The position numbers and the translations under genes were made by a program. The notes under the pieces are model-generated. The model was not told where the DNA came from. It did no database searches and worked only from the letters and a program-made list of their open reading frames with translations. A DNA stretch of 45,077 nucleotides from CAVRUZ01 sp963724495. Its GTDB lineage: Bacteria; Actinomycetota; Actinomycetes; Propionibacteriales; DAIQRJ01. The stretch spans positions 1 through 45,077 of the forward strand of contig CAVRUZ010000010.1 of assembly GCA_963724495.1 (NCBI GenBank). The letters are read 5' to 3'. Every line of letters starts with the position of its first letter. Position 1 is the first letter of the stretch. Shown here one piece after another: positions 25,221 through 33,890 of this stretch.

Positions 25221-25973
25221 ATGCCCCGCGGTCGTGAACGGATCGGCAGTACCGGCTCGGTGATGACCGTCGCGCACCGAGGCGAGCCGATCGGTCACCG
25301 GGAGAACACCTTGCCCGCAATCCTGGCGGCGCTCCGGGCCGGGGCCGACATGGTGGAGATCGACGTCAAGACCACCGCCGACGGCGAGGTGGTGCTGCTG
25401 CACGACGACACGCTGGACCGACTCTGGGCGGTGCCCGCCGCCATCCGGGAGACCAGGGCGGCCCAGCTGGCCGACATCGCCGGCCCGTTTGCGGGCGTCG
25501 CCGATGGAATCCCCACGCTGACGCAGGGACTGGCAGCCATCCATCGAACCGGCGCCGCTCTCATGATCGACATGGATGCTCCGGACCTCGCCGAGCCCGC
25601 GCTCGTCGTGGTCCGGGAGAGCCTCGAGGCCGGTTGGCTGGAGCCGGACGAGGTCGTGTGGTGCGGCAACCTGCAGGCGCTGCAGACGATTCGTCGGGAG
25701 GACCCAGCGGCCCGGATCGTGTTGTCCTGGGGCGATCCCGAGCTGCCAGACGCTGACGTCGTCGCGAAGGTGGCGCCGGAGGCCGTCAATCCCACGCACC
25801 CGCTGGTGACGGCGACAACCGTCGCGTGGGCAGCCAGTCTCGGACTCTCCCTGTGCTGCTGGACCGTCGACGACCCCGTCCGCATGCTCGAGCTCCGCCG
25901 CCTCGGGGTGGCGGCCATCATCAGCAACCGCATCGCGCTGCTGATCCAGACAGTGGGGCCCGCCGCCGCCTGA
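25221..25973 (+). CDS. glycerophosphodiester phosphodiesterase family protein
   Basis: A 250-aa TIM-barrel enzyme with the GDPD catalytic set: His19-Arg20 and Glu28-Asn29 (VAHRGEPIGHRENT), Glu46 and Asp48 (VEIDVKTTADG), and His61-Asp62 (LLHDDTLDR). The C-terminal CCWTVDDPVRMLELRRLGVAAIISNR is typical of the last strands. It would hydrolyse glycerophosphodiesters to glycerol-3-phosphate and an alcohol. There is no signal peptide, so it acts in the cytoplasm. The start is ATG 25221 or the internal ATG 25263; neither has a good ribosome site. It is followed closely by an inositol-phosphatase-like gene, suggesting linked use of phosphoinositol or glycerol phosphates. Confidence 0.9.
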   Translation: MPRGRERIGSTGSVMTVAHRGEPIGHRENTLPAILAALRAGADMVEIDVKTTADGEVVLLHDDTLDRLWAVPAAIRETRAAQLADIAGPFAGVADGIPTLTQGLAAIHRTGAALMIDMDAPDLAEPALVVVRESLEAGWLEPDEVVWCGNLQALQTIRREDPAARIVLSWGDPELPDADVVAKVAPEAVNPTHPLVTATTVAWAASLGLSLCCWTVDDPVRMLELRRLGVAAIISNRIALLIQTVGPAAA

Positions 25974-26065
25974 CCGCGTGCCAGGGTGGACCCTGGCGGC
26001 ACAAGCCCTGTCTGCGTGCCCGCTCCGACTCCCCCGACAACCCTTGGACGGCCCGTGCCACCACC

Positions 26066-26869
26066 CTGACCGAGACCGAACTCGACGCTGCTCTGGCCGT
26101 TGCGCTCGAAGCCGCCGACCGGGCCGTCACGATCACGCGGACGACCCCGGTCGGCAGCATCGACACGAAGAAGCACGCGGCCGACCATGTGACCGAGGTG
26201 GACCGTGCGACCGAGCGGATGGTGCGCGCCCTGGTCGAGCAGCGGCTGCCAGGGCACAACGTGGTCGGCGAGGAGTACGGCGGCACGGCCGGCGACGGAC
26301 CGACCTGGTTCTGCGATCCGGTGGACGGCACGACCAACCTCTCCGCCGGGCTGCCGTGGACCTCCTTCTCCCTCGCTCTGGCCGTCGGATCGGACCCCTT
26401 GGTGGCGGTCGTGGCCGACCCGTGGCGTGCCGAGGTGATGCAGGCGGTGGCCGGCCGTGGCTGTCTGATCGGCGACCAGCTGTCACAGCCGGGCGAAGTC
26501 GACACCCTGACGGGGGGCGTGGTGCTGACCGAGTGGGCCGGCTACCGGCCGTGGCCGGGACAGTTGGCCCTGCTCGACCGGCTCTCGGGCCTGTTGTGCA
26601 CGACCCGGCTCATGGGGTCGTCGACGCTGACCCTCGCGCATCCTGCCGCCGGGCGGACCCTCGGCGCGATCGTCGGCGAGTTCCATCCCGAGGACCACCT
26701 CGCAGCAGCACTGCTGTGCAGCGAAGCCGGGCTCGCGGTGCTTGACGAGGACGGCCGCGACAACCGCTTCCCATCGGGCGGCGGCATGCTGGTCGCCCGC
26801 CGCGGAGTCGCCGACGAGCTCTTCGGCCTGTGGCGAGACTCCGTTCGAGAGGCCGCCGAGGTCCGCTGA
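26066..26869 (+). CDS. inositol monophosphatase family protein
   Basis: About 267 aa with the metal-dependent phosphatase motifs VGEEYGG (Glu69/70) and FCDPVDGTTNLSAG (Asp84, Asp87). The C-terminal motif reads EDHLAAALLCSEAG where the family usually has WDxAxG, so the Trp is missing. No ATG, GTG or TTG in frame lies between the GDPD stop and TLTETELDAAL; I set the start at CTG 26066. Removing one base from CCC at 26064-26066 would join a TTG at 26044, so a sequence error near the 5' end is possible. The next standard start (ATG 26219) would delete conserved residues. Likely substrate is a sugar or inositol phosphate. Confidence 0.85.
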   Translation: MTETELDAALAVALEAADRAVTITRTTPVGSIDTKKHAADHVTEVDRATERMVRALVEQRLPGHNVVGEEYGGTAGDGPTWFCDPVDGTTNLSAGLPWTSFSLALAVGSDPLVAVVADPWRAEVMQAVAGRGCLIGDQLSQPGEVDTLTGGVVLTEWAGYRPWPGQLALLDRLSGLLCTTRLMGSSTLTLAHPAAGRTLGAIVGEFHPEDHLAAALLCSEAGLAVLDEDGRDNRFPSGGGMLVARRGVADELFGLWRDSVREAAEVR

Positions 26870-26880
26870 GGACGCGGCGG

Positions 26881-27540
26881 TCAAGCAGCGGGGAAGCGGG
26901 CGATCAGCGTCGGGTAGTAGCGGTCCCACTTCTTGCCCATCGTGGGGAGCGTCGTCTTTCCCGCCCACGACACGAGGGCCCAGGTGTCCGTGCTCAGCGC
27001 GATGATCAGCAGGCACACGTTCGCCCTGAGATCGACGGCGTACTGGCACCCGGCAATGGCGGTGTTGCCGCCGACCTTGGTGAGCCCGCTGTCGGGACCG
27101 AGCGGCAGCTGCTGCAACTGCCGGAGCCTGCTGTCGGGGAGTTGCGTCACCGAGATCGCGGTAGGCCCGGGTTGGAGGGCGCGCGTGCAGGCCTTCTGTC
27201 CCTGGATGACGCTGGGCCGCGGTGTGCCGGCCGTCCCCAGACCCTTGCTGCGGATGTCGCTCGCCACGAGCGTGTCGCACAGGTTCGACGGCAGCTTGCG
27301 GGCGGTACGGATCTCCGGGTTCGCCATGGGGCTCGACAAGGTGTCGTCGGGCGTGGCTGTGGCCTCGGGAGTCGGGGTGGTTGCGGGCGGCGTTGCGGGT
27401 GCCGCGGAATCCACCGGCGGGGTGCTGGGCGGCTTGTCCCCGGGCAGGCCGGGCAGGACGCCGCAGCCGGTCACGAGGACCAGAGCCGTCGTCGCAGCGA
27501 CAAATAGGGCATACCGGGCGCCGCGCCGGAAGTTGGCCAT
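26881..27540 (-). CDS. putative lipoprotein with Pro/Thr linker, 219 aa
   Basis: The signal peptide MANFRRGARYALFVAATTALVLVTGC has a clear lipobox. A Pro/Thr/Ala-rich linker (about residues 35-70) leads to a globular domain with four cysteines (NLCDTL, KACTRA, AGCQYA, NVCLLI), probably two disulfides outside the membrane. The pattern resembles DUF3558-like secreted lipoproteins of actinobacteria, but I cannot confirm the family. It is convergent with the phosphatase gene (11-nt gap) and lies beyond era, separated from it by a hairpin-forming repeat. Function unknown. Confidence 0.75.
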   Translation of the reverse strand: MANFRRGARYALFVAATTALVLVTGCGVLPGLPGDKPPSTPPVDSAAPATPPATTPTPEATATPDDTLSSPMANPEIRTARKLPSNLCDTLVASDIRSKGLGTAGTPRPSVIQGQKACTRALQPGPTAISVTQLPDSRLRQLQQLPLGPDSGLTKVGGNTAIAGCQYAVDLRANVCLLIIALSTDTWALVSWAGKTTLPTMGKKWDRYYPTLIARFPAA

Positions 27541-27617
27541 CGGGTCAGTCTAGGGACTCGCCGATCCGGCGAGCCGCCGCGCGAACTCCTGTGGAGGCCC
27601 GCTGCAGCAGCCACCAA

Positions 27618-27693
27618 CCCTGAAAACAGGCGGCCAGTCGCGGTTTTCGGGTCCCCAGCGCCCGCTGGATGCGACTCGCCACCACTTTCAGGG
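27618..27693. repeat. 76-nt hairpin element downstream of era
   Basis: The ends CCCTGAAA (27618-27625) and TTTCAGGG (27686-27693) are exact complements. Further inside, GGCG and AGTCGC pair with GCGACT and CGCC, so about 18 bp can form around a loop of about 30 nt. It starts 8 nt past the era stop. Its left part (CAGGCGGCCAGTCG) and the CCGAAAA core on the minus strand recall the 71-nt repeats, so it may be a diverged relative or an independent terminator-like hairpin. Confidence 0.55.
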
Positions 27694-27701
27694 ATCGGGC
27701 C

Positions 27702-28631
27702 TCAGAAACCCAGCCGGTGCAGGTGGCGGGGGTCGCGCTGCCAGTCCTTCAGCACGCTGATGTGGAGCTGGAGGTTGATCCGCTGCCCGAGCAGTGCCTC
27801 GATCTGATGCCGCGCCCTGATCCCGATGTCACGGAGCCCGGTACCGCCGCGGCCGAGCACGATCGGCTTCTGGCTGTCGCGCTCGACGTAGAGGGTGACG
27901 TACACATCGAGCAGCGGATCGTTCTCCCGGCCTGGCCTCGGGATGAGCTCGGTGACCTCGGCGGCCAGCGAGTGCGGCAGCTCCTCGCGCGCGGCGGCGA
28001 GGGCGGCCTCACGCACCAGTTCGGCGATCAGCACCCGCTCGGGCTCGTCGGTGATCTCGCCGTCGGGATAGAGCTTCGGCCCGGGCGGCAGCATCGACAG
28101 CACGACGTCGGTGAGCGTGTCGACCCCTTCTCCCGACTGCGCCGACGTCGGGACGATGTGCGCAAGCTCCAGGCCCCACTTCGAGGCCGCCTCCTGCACT
28201 TCCAGGAGCCGGCGGGCCACCCGCTCCCGGCGGACGGTGTCGGCCTTGGTCACCACGGCGATCACCGGGGTCCCGCTGACCTTGGCCACCTCGGTGGCCA
28301 GGTAGGTGTCCCCCGGGCCGAGCCTGGCGTCGGCGGGGAAGCACATCGCGATCACATCGACCTCTGCCCAGGTCTCGCGAACCAACGCGTTGAGCCGCTC
28401 GCCGAGCAGCGTGCGCGGCTTGTGCAGGCCGGGCGTGTCCACGACAACGAGCTGCCGGTCGGGGCGGTGGATGACCCCTCGGATGACGTGCCGGGTGGTC
28501 TGCGGCCGGTCGGAGGCGATCGCCACCTTCTGCCCTACAAGGGCATTCACCAACGTCGACTTGCCCGTGTTGGGCCGACCGACCAGGCACCCGAACCCGG
28601 AGTGATAGGCAGCCGCCGGTGCGGAGGTCAC
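27702..28631 (-). CDS. era: GTPase Era
   Basis: A 309-aa ribosome assembly GTPase that binds the 3' end of 16S rRNA. G1 is GRPNTGKS (residues 18-25), G3 is DTPGLH, G4 is the variant TKAD in place of NKxD, and the C-terminal KH domain has VERDSQKPIVLGRGGTGLRDIG. In most Era proteins the KH motif reads IGKGG; GRGG is seen here. The GTG at 28631 overlaps the stop of the CNNM gene (GTGA). It is the last gene of the hrcA-to-era cluster. Confidence 0.96.
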   Translation of the reverse strand: MTSAPAAAYHSGFGCLVGRPNTGKSTLVNALVGQKVAIASDRPQTTRHVIRGVIHRPDRQLVVVDTPGLHKPRTLLGERLNALVRETWAEVDVIAMCFPADARLGPGDTYLATEVAKVSGTPVIAVVTKADTVRRERVARRLLEVQEAASKWGLELAHIVPTSAQSGEGVDTLTDVVLSMLPPGPKLYPDGEITDEPERVLIAELVREAALAAAREELPHSLAAEVTELIPRPGRENDPLLDVYVTLYVERDSQKPIVLGRGGTGLRDIGIRARHQIEALLGQRINLQLHISVLKDWQRDPRHLHRLGF

Positions 28632-29920
28632 GAGGCTCCCTCTGCATCGTGGGCGCTCTCGTTGCCGATCCGCCAGACCCGGACGGTGCCCGGGCGGTTG
28701 CGCCGACCGACACCCTCCTCCGCCAGCAGGTGCAGCCCGTCGACGTCGACCTCGCTGCCCGGAATCGGCACCATGTTGAGGTGCTTGGCCATCAGGCCGC
28801 CGACGGAATCCACGTCGTCGTCCTCCAGGTCGATCCCGAACACGTCGCCCAGCTCGGAGATGTTGAGGCGGGTGGACACACGGACCGACCCGTCCTCCAG
28901 GTGCTCCACCGGAACCTCCATCCGGTCGTACTCGTCGGTGATCTCGCCGACGATCTCCTCGAGCACGTCCTCGATCGTGACCAGGCCGGAGGTGCCGCCG
29001 TACTCGTCGACGACGATCGCGACGTGCCGGCGCTCGGACTGCATCCGGCGCAGCAGGTCGTCGGCCGGCATGGAGTCGGGGACGAAGAGCACCTCACGCA
29101 TGACGGTGCTCACCGGTTCCGTGGCCGAGTCGCCGTTGTTGTAGGTACGCCGGGCGAGGTCCTTGAGGTAGGCCATCCCGACGACGTCGTCGAGGCTCTC
29201 CCCCACCACCGGGATCCGTGAGTACCCACTGCGCAGCGCGAGCGACAACGCCTGGCGAATCTGCTTGTCCTGTTCGATGTACACGGTGTCGGGCCGCGGC
29301 ACCATCACCGACCGGACGATGGTGTCGGCGAGTTCGAACACCGAGTGCACCATCTTCGACTCGCCGCTCTCGATGAGCTGGCTGTCGGCCGCGAGGTCGA
29401 CGTATTCGCGGAGCTCCGCCTCACTCGCGAACGGTCCTTGGCGGAACCCGCGTCCGGGCGTGAGGGCGTTGCCGATGACGATCAGCAGACGCGGCAACGG
29501 CCCGAGGATGCGAGTGGCCGCAATGAGGATGCCCGCACTGGCACAGGCCACCGAGTCGGCATGCTGGCGTCCGAGCGTGCGCGGAGCAACGCCGAGGAAC
29601 ACGAAGCTGAGCACGACCATCACGCCGGCTGCGGTCAGGAGTTCCAGCCAGACCGCCCAGTCGAGACCGAAGATCACGAACGACACGAGCACGACCGCCG
29701 TGAGCTCGAACACCAGACGCATCAAGAGCAGCGAGCTGAGGTGGCGCGCAGGGTCGTCGAGCAACGCCCGCAGGCGCTTGGACCCTGGGCGGCCGGCCTC
29801 GATGAGCTCCTCGGCCCTGGCCTTGGAGAACGAGGACAGCGCCGCCTCGGCCGCCACCAGGAGCCCGGCCAGGATCTCGAGCAGGACAGCGATGACAAGG
29901 AGAGCCGGAGTCGATCCCAT
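28628..29920 (-). CDS. CNNM/CorC-type hemolysin-family protein with CBS pair
   Basis: A 430-aa membrane protein orthologous in place to M. tuberculosis Rv2366c. The N-terminal CNNM domain has about four hydrophobic helices and the signature LLVAAEAALSSFSKARAEEL. A CBS pair follows (VMVPRPDTVYI ... VVDEYGGTSGLVTIEDVLEEIVGEI). The C-terminal CorC/HlyC-type domain ends the protein (INISELGDVFGIDLEDDD region onward). Such proteins are linked to Mg/Co efflux or its regulation. The ATG at 29920 overlaps, as TGATG, the stop that would end an unbroken ybeY frame, which supports this start. Confidence 0.93.
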   Translation of the reverse strand: MGSTPALLVIAVLLEILAGLLVAAEAALSSFSKARAEELIEAGRPGSKRLRALLDDPARHLSSLLLMRLVFELTAVVLVSFVIFGLDWAVWLELLTAAGVMVVLSFVFLGVAPRTLGRQHADSVACASAGILIAATRILGPLPRLLIVIGNALTPGRGFRQGPFASEAELREYVDLAADSQLIESGESKMVHSVFELADTIVRSVMVPRPDTVYIEQDKQIRQALSLALRSGYSRIPVVGESLDDVVGMAYLKDLARRTYNNGDSATEPVSTVMREVLFVPDSMPADDLLRRMQSERRHVAIVVDEYGGTSGLVTIEDVLEEIVGEITDEYDRMEVPVEHLEDGSVRVSTRLNISELGDVFGIDLEDDDVDSVGGLMAKHLNMVPIPGSEVDVDGLHLLAEEGVGRRNRPGTVRVWRIGNESAHDAEGAS

Positions 29921-29973
29921 CAGCGGGTCGCGCCCCAGTCGGTGAGAAGTTGCTTCTGTAGCGCGAACATCTC

Positions 29974-30372
29974 CTACTTGTCGCGGTCCTCGGCATGGTC
30001 GTACCCGAGGAGGTGCAGCAGCCCGTGCACGGTCAGCAGGTCCAGTTCGGCCTCGTACCCGTGCCCCGCGGCCTCTCCCTGCTCGCGGGCGACGTCGGGG
30101 CACAGCACGATGTCACCGAGCAGCCCCTGCGGCGGCTCCTCGCCGTCCTTGCCCGGGCGCAACTCGTCCATCGGGAAGCTCAGCACGTCGGTCGGGCCGG
30201 ACTCACCCATGAAGCGCTTGTGCAGCGACGACATCGTGTCGGTGTCGACGCACAGCACGGCCAGCTCGGCCCGAGGATGGATGCGCATCGCGGTCAGGAC
30301 GAACCGGCACAGCTGCCGCACCCGGTCGACGTCGACATCTGCATCGGACTCGTTCGCGACGTCGATGCTCAC
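29974..30372 (-). CDS. ybeY: endoribonuclease YbeY, cut short by an amber codon
   Basis: A 132-aa zinc endoribonuclease for rRNA maturation with the motif HGLLHLLGYDH (His116, His120, His126). It stops at TAG (29974-29976) just after DHAEDRDK. Reading past the TAG, the same frame gives EMFALQKQLLTDWGATR and ends at TGA 29922-29920, overlapping the next ATG. The full frame would be 150 aa, the usual family length, so the TAG looks like a recent nonsense change, a base-call error or a readthrough site. All metal ligands are kept. Its GTG overlaps the phoH stop (GTGA). Confidence 0.92.
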   Translation of the reverse strand: MSIDVANESDADVDVDRVRQLCRFVLTAMRIHPRAELAVLCVDTDTMSSLHKRFMGESGPTDVLSFPMDELRPGKDGEEPPQGLLGDIVLCPDVAREQGEAAGHGYEAELDLLTVHGLLHLLGYDHAEDRDK

Positions 30373-31406
30373 CCGCGACGCCCGGGCCGACGTGGCGCCG
30401 GGGGCGGCAGGATCGCCTCATACGTGTCGTAGGCGGCGACGATGCGTCCGACCAGCTTGTGCCGTACGACGTCGTGCGCGGTGAGCTCGCTGAAGTGGAC
30501 GTCCTCGACGCCGTTCAGGATCTCGCGGACGATCCGCAGCCCCGACTTGGTCCCACTGGGCAGGTCGACCTGGGTGATGTCGCCCGTCACCACCATGCGC
30601 GAGCCGAACCCCAAGCGGGTAAGGAACATCTTCATCTGCTCGGGTGACGTGTTCTGCGCCTCGTCGAGGATCACGAAAGCATCGTTGAGAGTGCGGCCGC
30701 GCATGTAGGCGAGCGGAGCCACCTCGATGGTCCCGGCGGCCAGCAGCCGTGGGATCGACTCCGGGTCGATCATGTCGTGCAGCGCGTCGTACAGCGGACG
30801 GAGGTAGGGGTCGATCTTCTCGCTGAGCGTGCCGGGCAGGTACCCGAGGCTCTCGCCTGCCTCGACGGCTGGGCGGGTGAGGATGATCCGGTTGACGTCC
30901 TTGGCCTGCAGCGCACGCACGGCCTTCGCCATCGCCAGATAGGTCTTGCCCGTGCCGGCGGGACCGATCGAGAACACGATCGTGTGCTTGTCGATCGCGT
31001 CGATGTAGCGCTTCTGCCCGAGCGTCTTGGCGCGGATCGTGCGGCCCCGGTTGGACAGGACTCCGGCCGACAACACGTCGGCGGGTCGCTCGTCGCTACG
31101 GCTGCGCAACATCTCCAGTGAACGCTCGACCGCATCGGCCGTCAGGCCCTGGCCGGAGCGGAGCAGGAGCACCAGCTCCTCGAACAGGGAGCCGGCGAGG
31201 GCGACCTCGGTCGCATCGGCGCCGGTCACGGTGATCTGGTTCCCGCGGACCATGATCTGCGCGCCGATGCCCTGTTCGACGACCTTGAGGAACTCATCGG
31301 CCGGGCCGAGCAGAGCGACGGGCTGGATGGATGTCGGGATGGTGAAGGTGCGTGAGGCGCCGGACGCTCCGGTGGGCGCTGCGCCGCTGTCAGTGATGCT
31401 GGCCAT
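30369..31406 (-). CDS. phoH: PhoH-family ATPase
   Basis: A 345-aa cytoplasmic ATPase of the PhoH type with an N-terminal KH-like region (IGAQIMVRGNQITVTG), Walker A GPAGTGKT (residues 148-155), Walker B AFVILDEAQN and the sensor MVVTGDITQVDLP. The family is tied to RNA metabolism and phosphate stress; its exact role is unsettled. The ATG at 31406 starts MASITDSGAAP. phoH followed by ybeY with overlapping codons is the usual order (Rv2368c-Rv2367c) and fits a shared role in RNA processing. Confidence 0.95.
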   Translation of the reverse strand: MASITDSGAAPTGASGASRTFTIPTSIQPVALLGPADEFLKVVEQGIGAQIMVRGNQITVTGADATEVALAGSLFEELVLLLRSGQGLTADAVERSLEMLRSRSDERPADVLSAGVLSNRGRTIRAKTLGQKRYIDAIDKHTIVFSIGPAGTGKTYLAMAKAVRALQAKDVNRIILTRPAVEAGESLGYLPGTLSEKIDPYLRPLYDALHDMIDPESIPRLLAAGTIEVAPLAYMRGRTLNDAFVILDEAQNTSPEQMKMFLTRLGFGSRMVVTGDITQVDLPSGTKSGLRIVREILNGVEDVHFSELTAHDVVRHKLVGRIVAAYDTYEAILPPPAPRRPGRRG

Positions 31407-31531
31407 GGTTGCGGCCTGGAAGCCGCTTCCACCTCTCGTCCGTGCAGCCGGTGAGTCCGGCCGCGCTGGCCGCCCATGGTATCGGGACGGCTGGGTGCGG
31501 CGCGCGGCAAAAGCGCCGCTCACCGCCGGGC

Positions 31532-32713
31532 TCAGTCGAAGGCGTCCTTGAGCCGGCTGAAGAACCCGCCTGCGGGCCGGCGTCGACCGCCCTCGATGGC
31601 ACCGGCGTCACGTTCGTCGCGGTCGTCGGCCAGGCGTTCCAGGAGATCGCGCTGGGAGCGATCCAGTCTCGTCGGGACGACGACCGTCACGTCGACGATG
31701 AGGTCGCCGCGACGGCCCAGCTCGCTGGTTCCGGGCCGCAGCCGGGGCACGCCCTGGCCGGACAGCCGGACCTGCGCTCCCGGCTGGGTGCCCTGCGGGA
31801 TCTCGACCTTCAGGTCGGTCCCGTCGAGCGCGGTGATCGGCAGGGTCACGCCAAGGGCCGCCGAGGTCATCGGGATCGACGCCCGGCAGTGCAGATCGAG
31901 GCCGTCACGGGCGAACACCTCGTGCGGCGCCACGTCAAGCTGCACGTACAGGTCCGCCGCCGGTCCGCCACCAGGCCCGATCTCGCCCTGGCCGGTGAGC
32001 TGAAGCCGGGTCCCGTCGTCTACTCCGGCGGGGATGCGCAGCGTCAGCGTGCGCTTGGCGAGGATCCGGCCGTCACCGGCGCACTCGCTGCACGGCTGCG
32101 GGATCACCGTGCCGTGGCCGGAGCACTGAGCGCAGGGCCGGGTGGTCATGACCTGACCGAGGAAGGAACGTTGGACGGTCTGCACCTCGCCGCGTCCGCC
32201 GCACACCCCGCAGGTGATGATCTCCGAGCCCGGCCGGGCGCCCCTGCCCTCGCAGGTTTGGCACAGCACGGCGGTGTCGACGGTGATCTCGCGTTCAGCG
32301 CCGAACACGGCGTCGGCGAGATCGACCCGCACCCGGATCAGCGCGTCCTGACCACGACGCCGGCGCGGCAGTGGTCCGCGGCCTCCGCCGGGACCGCCCT
32401 GGCCGCCGAAGAAGGCGTCCATGATGTCGGTGAAGGTGAACGCCCCGCCCATGCCGGCGCCGCCGGGACCGCCTCCGCTGCGCGAGAGCGGGTCGAACCC
32501 CATGTCGTACTGCTCGCGCTTCTGCGGGTCGCTGAGCACCTCGTAGGCGTTGGTGACCTGCTTGAACCGCTCCTGCACCTCGGGGTCGGGATTGACGTCG
32601 GGGTGGAGTTGGCGGGCGAGCTTGCGGTAGGCCCGCTTGATCTCGTCGGTACTGGCCTCACGTGACACCCCGAGGGTGCCGTAGTAGTCGCCAGAGGTCG
32701 TGGAAGAGGACAA
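31532..32713 (-). CDS. dnaJ: chaperone DnaJ (DnaJ2 type)
   Basis: A 393-aa co-chaperone for DnaK. It has a J domain with HPD at residues 37-39, a Gly/Phe-rich stretch, four CxxCxGxG zinc repeats (CQTCEGRG, CGVCGGRG, CAQCSGHG, CSECAGDG) and the client-binding β domains. It starts at TTG 32713, with an AGGAG 12 nt upstream that overlaps the end of hrcA. As second gene after hrcA it corresponds to mycobacterial DnaJ2, and is expected to be heat-induced through the CIRCE site. Confidence 0.95.
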   Translation of the reverse strand: MSSSTTSGDYYGTLGVSREASTDEIKRAYRKLARQLHPDVNPDPEVQERFKQVTNAYEVLSDPQKREQYDMGFDPLSRSGGGPGGAGMGGAFTFTDIMDAFFGGQGGPGGGRGPLPRRRRGQDALIRVRVDLADAVFGAEREITVDTAVLCQTCEGRGARPGSEIITCGVCGGRGEVQTVQRSFLGQVMTTRPCAQCSGHGTVIPQPCSECAGDGRILAKRTLTLRIPAGVDDGTRLQLTGQGEIGPGGGPAADLYVQLDVAPHEVFARDGLDLHCRASIPMTSAALGVTLPITALDGTDLKVEIPQGTQPGAQVRLSGQGVPRLRPGTSELGRRGDLIVDVTVVVPTRLDRSQRDLLERLADDRDERDAGAIEGGRRRPAGGFFSRLKDAFD

Positions 32714-32720
32714 CGGAAGA

Positions 32721-33749
32721 TCAATCTCCTGACAGGATGCGGGAAACGTAGCGGGCGACGGCAGCGACGGCGGTCATCGTCGAGGGGTAGTCCATCCGGG
32801 TGGGGCCGAGCACACCCAGGGTCGCGGTCACGTCCGACGCCCCACCGTAGGACGCGGCCACCAGCGAGGCGGTGGTCAGCTGCGGGTTCTCCGCGCCGAT
32901 GCGGACGGTGACGGCAGACGTGCCCGCCTCGCCGAGCAGGTGCAGCAGCACCACCTGCTCCTCCAGCGCCTGCAGGACGGGGCGGATCGTGTCCTCGAAG
33001 TCCGGCCCGAAGGCGGTGAGATTAGCGGTGCCGGCGACCGCGAGTCGCTCCTCGCTCCGGTCGACCAGCGCTTCGAGCACGCCGGTGACCACCTCGGTGA
33101 CGGCCCGCCTCTGGTGCTGCGGGAACCGGGCCACGACCAGCGGCATCAACGCCGCCGCGTCCTTCACCGAGTGCCCGGCGCACTGGACGCTGACCTGGCG
33201 GCGGAGGTCGCCGAGGAAGTCGTCGTCGAGTTCCTGGGTGAGCTCCAGCACGTGCTGCTCGACCCGGCCGTTGGACAAGATCACCACGGCCAGCAACCGT
33301 CGCGGTCCCAGCAGCACCAGCTCCACGTGGCGCACGGTCGCCGAGCTCACCGACGGGTACCGCATCATCGCCACCTGCCGCGTGAGCTGGGAGAGCAGCC
33401 GGACCGTCCGGCCGACCACGTCGTCGAGGTCGACCGCGGCGTTGAAGAACTGCGCGATCGCGCGTCGTTCCGGCGCCGAGAGCGGCCGCAGGTGTCCCAG
33501 CCGGTCGACGAACAGCCGGTAGCCCTTGTCGGTGGGTATGCGGCCGGCACTGGTGTGCGGCTGAGTGATGTACCCGTCCTCTTCCAACGCGGCCATGTCG
33601 TTGCGGACGGTGGCGCTGGACACCCCGAGCTGGTACTTCTCGACGAGGCTCTTCGAGCCGACCGGCTCGCGGGTGCTGACGTAGTCGGACACGATCGCGC
33701 GCAGCACGGCGAGCTTGCGATCGTCCATCCGCTCGTGCTCGTCGGGCAT
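32721..33749 (-). CDS. hrcA: heat-inducible transcriptional repressor HrcA
   Basis: A 342-aa repressor that binds CIRCE and is held active by GroEL. The winged helix shows SKSLVEKYQLGVSSATVRNDMAALEEDGYITQPHTSAGRIPTDKGYR; the GAF-like dimer domain follows. The ATG at 33749 has GGAGGAGG about 6 nt upstream; MDDRKL at 33728 is a weaker alternative. A perfect CIRCE lies 49 nt before the start, so the gene represses itself together with dnaJ, which starts 7 nt after the stop. Confidence 0.96.
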   Translation of the reverse strand: MPDEHERMDDRKLAVLRAIVSDYVSTREPVGSKSLVEKYQLGVSSATVRNDMAALEEDGYITQPHTSAGRIPTDKGYRLFVDRLGHLRPLSAPERRAIAQFFNAAVDLDDVVGRTVRLLSQLTRQVAMMRYPSVSSATVRHVELVLLGPRRLLAVVILSNGRVEQHVLELTQELDDDFLGDLRRQVSVQCAGHSVKDAAALMPLVVARFPQHQRRAVTEVVTGVLEALVDRSEERLAVAGTANLTAFGPDFEDTIRPVLQALEEQVVLLHLLGEAGTSAVTVRIGAENPQLTTASLVAASYGGASDVTATLGVLGPTRMDYPSTMTAVAAVARYVSRILSGD

Positions 33750-33797
33750 CGGTACCTCCTCCTCCGGCATCTGCGGCCATCCGGGCGATCTGGGTCG

Positions 33798-33822
33798 TGG
33801 CACTCCCGCGAGTCGAGTGCCA
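33798..33822. promoter_or_regulatory. CIRCE element (HrcA operator)
   Basis: TGGCACTC-N9-GAGTGCCA is a perfect inverted repeat with the canonical 9-nt spacer. It lies 49 nt upstream of hrcA, next to a minus-strand TAAGCT that could be the -10 box, and about 70 nt before the divergent DUF3097 gene, which may also feel it. Confidence 0.93.
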
Positions 33823-33890
33823 GCTTAGCGGTGCGGTTCCGTAGGCTCCGGCGCTTCGACCACCGTTCGAGCCGGAGGTGGGAAACGACC

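Noticed and set aside
29974..29976. Pyrrolysine or selenocysteine recoding at the ybeY stop
   Set aside because: TAG is not a selenocysteine codon, pyrrolysine systems are not known in this setting, and a single point change or base error is simpler.
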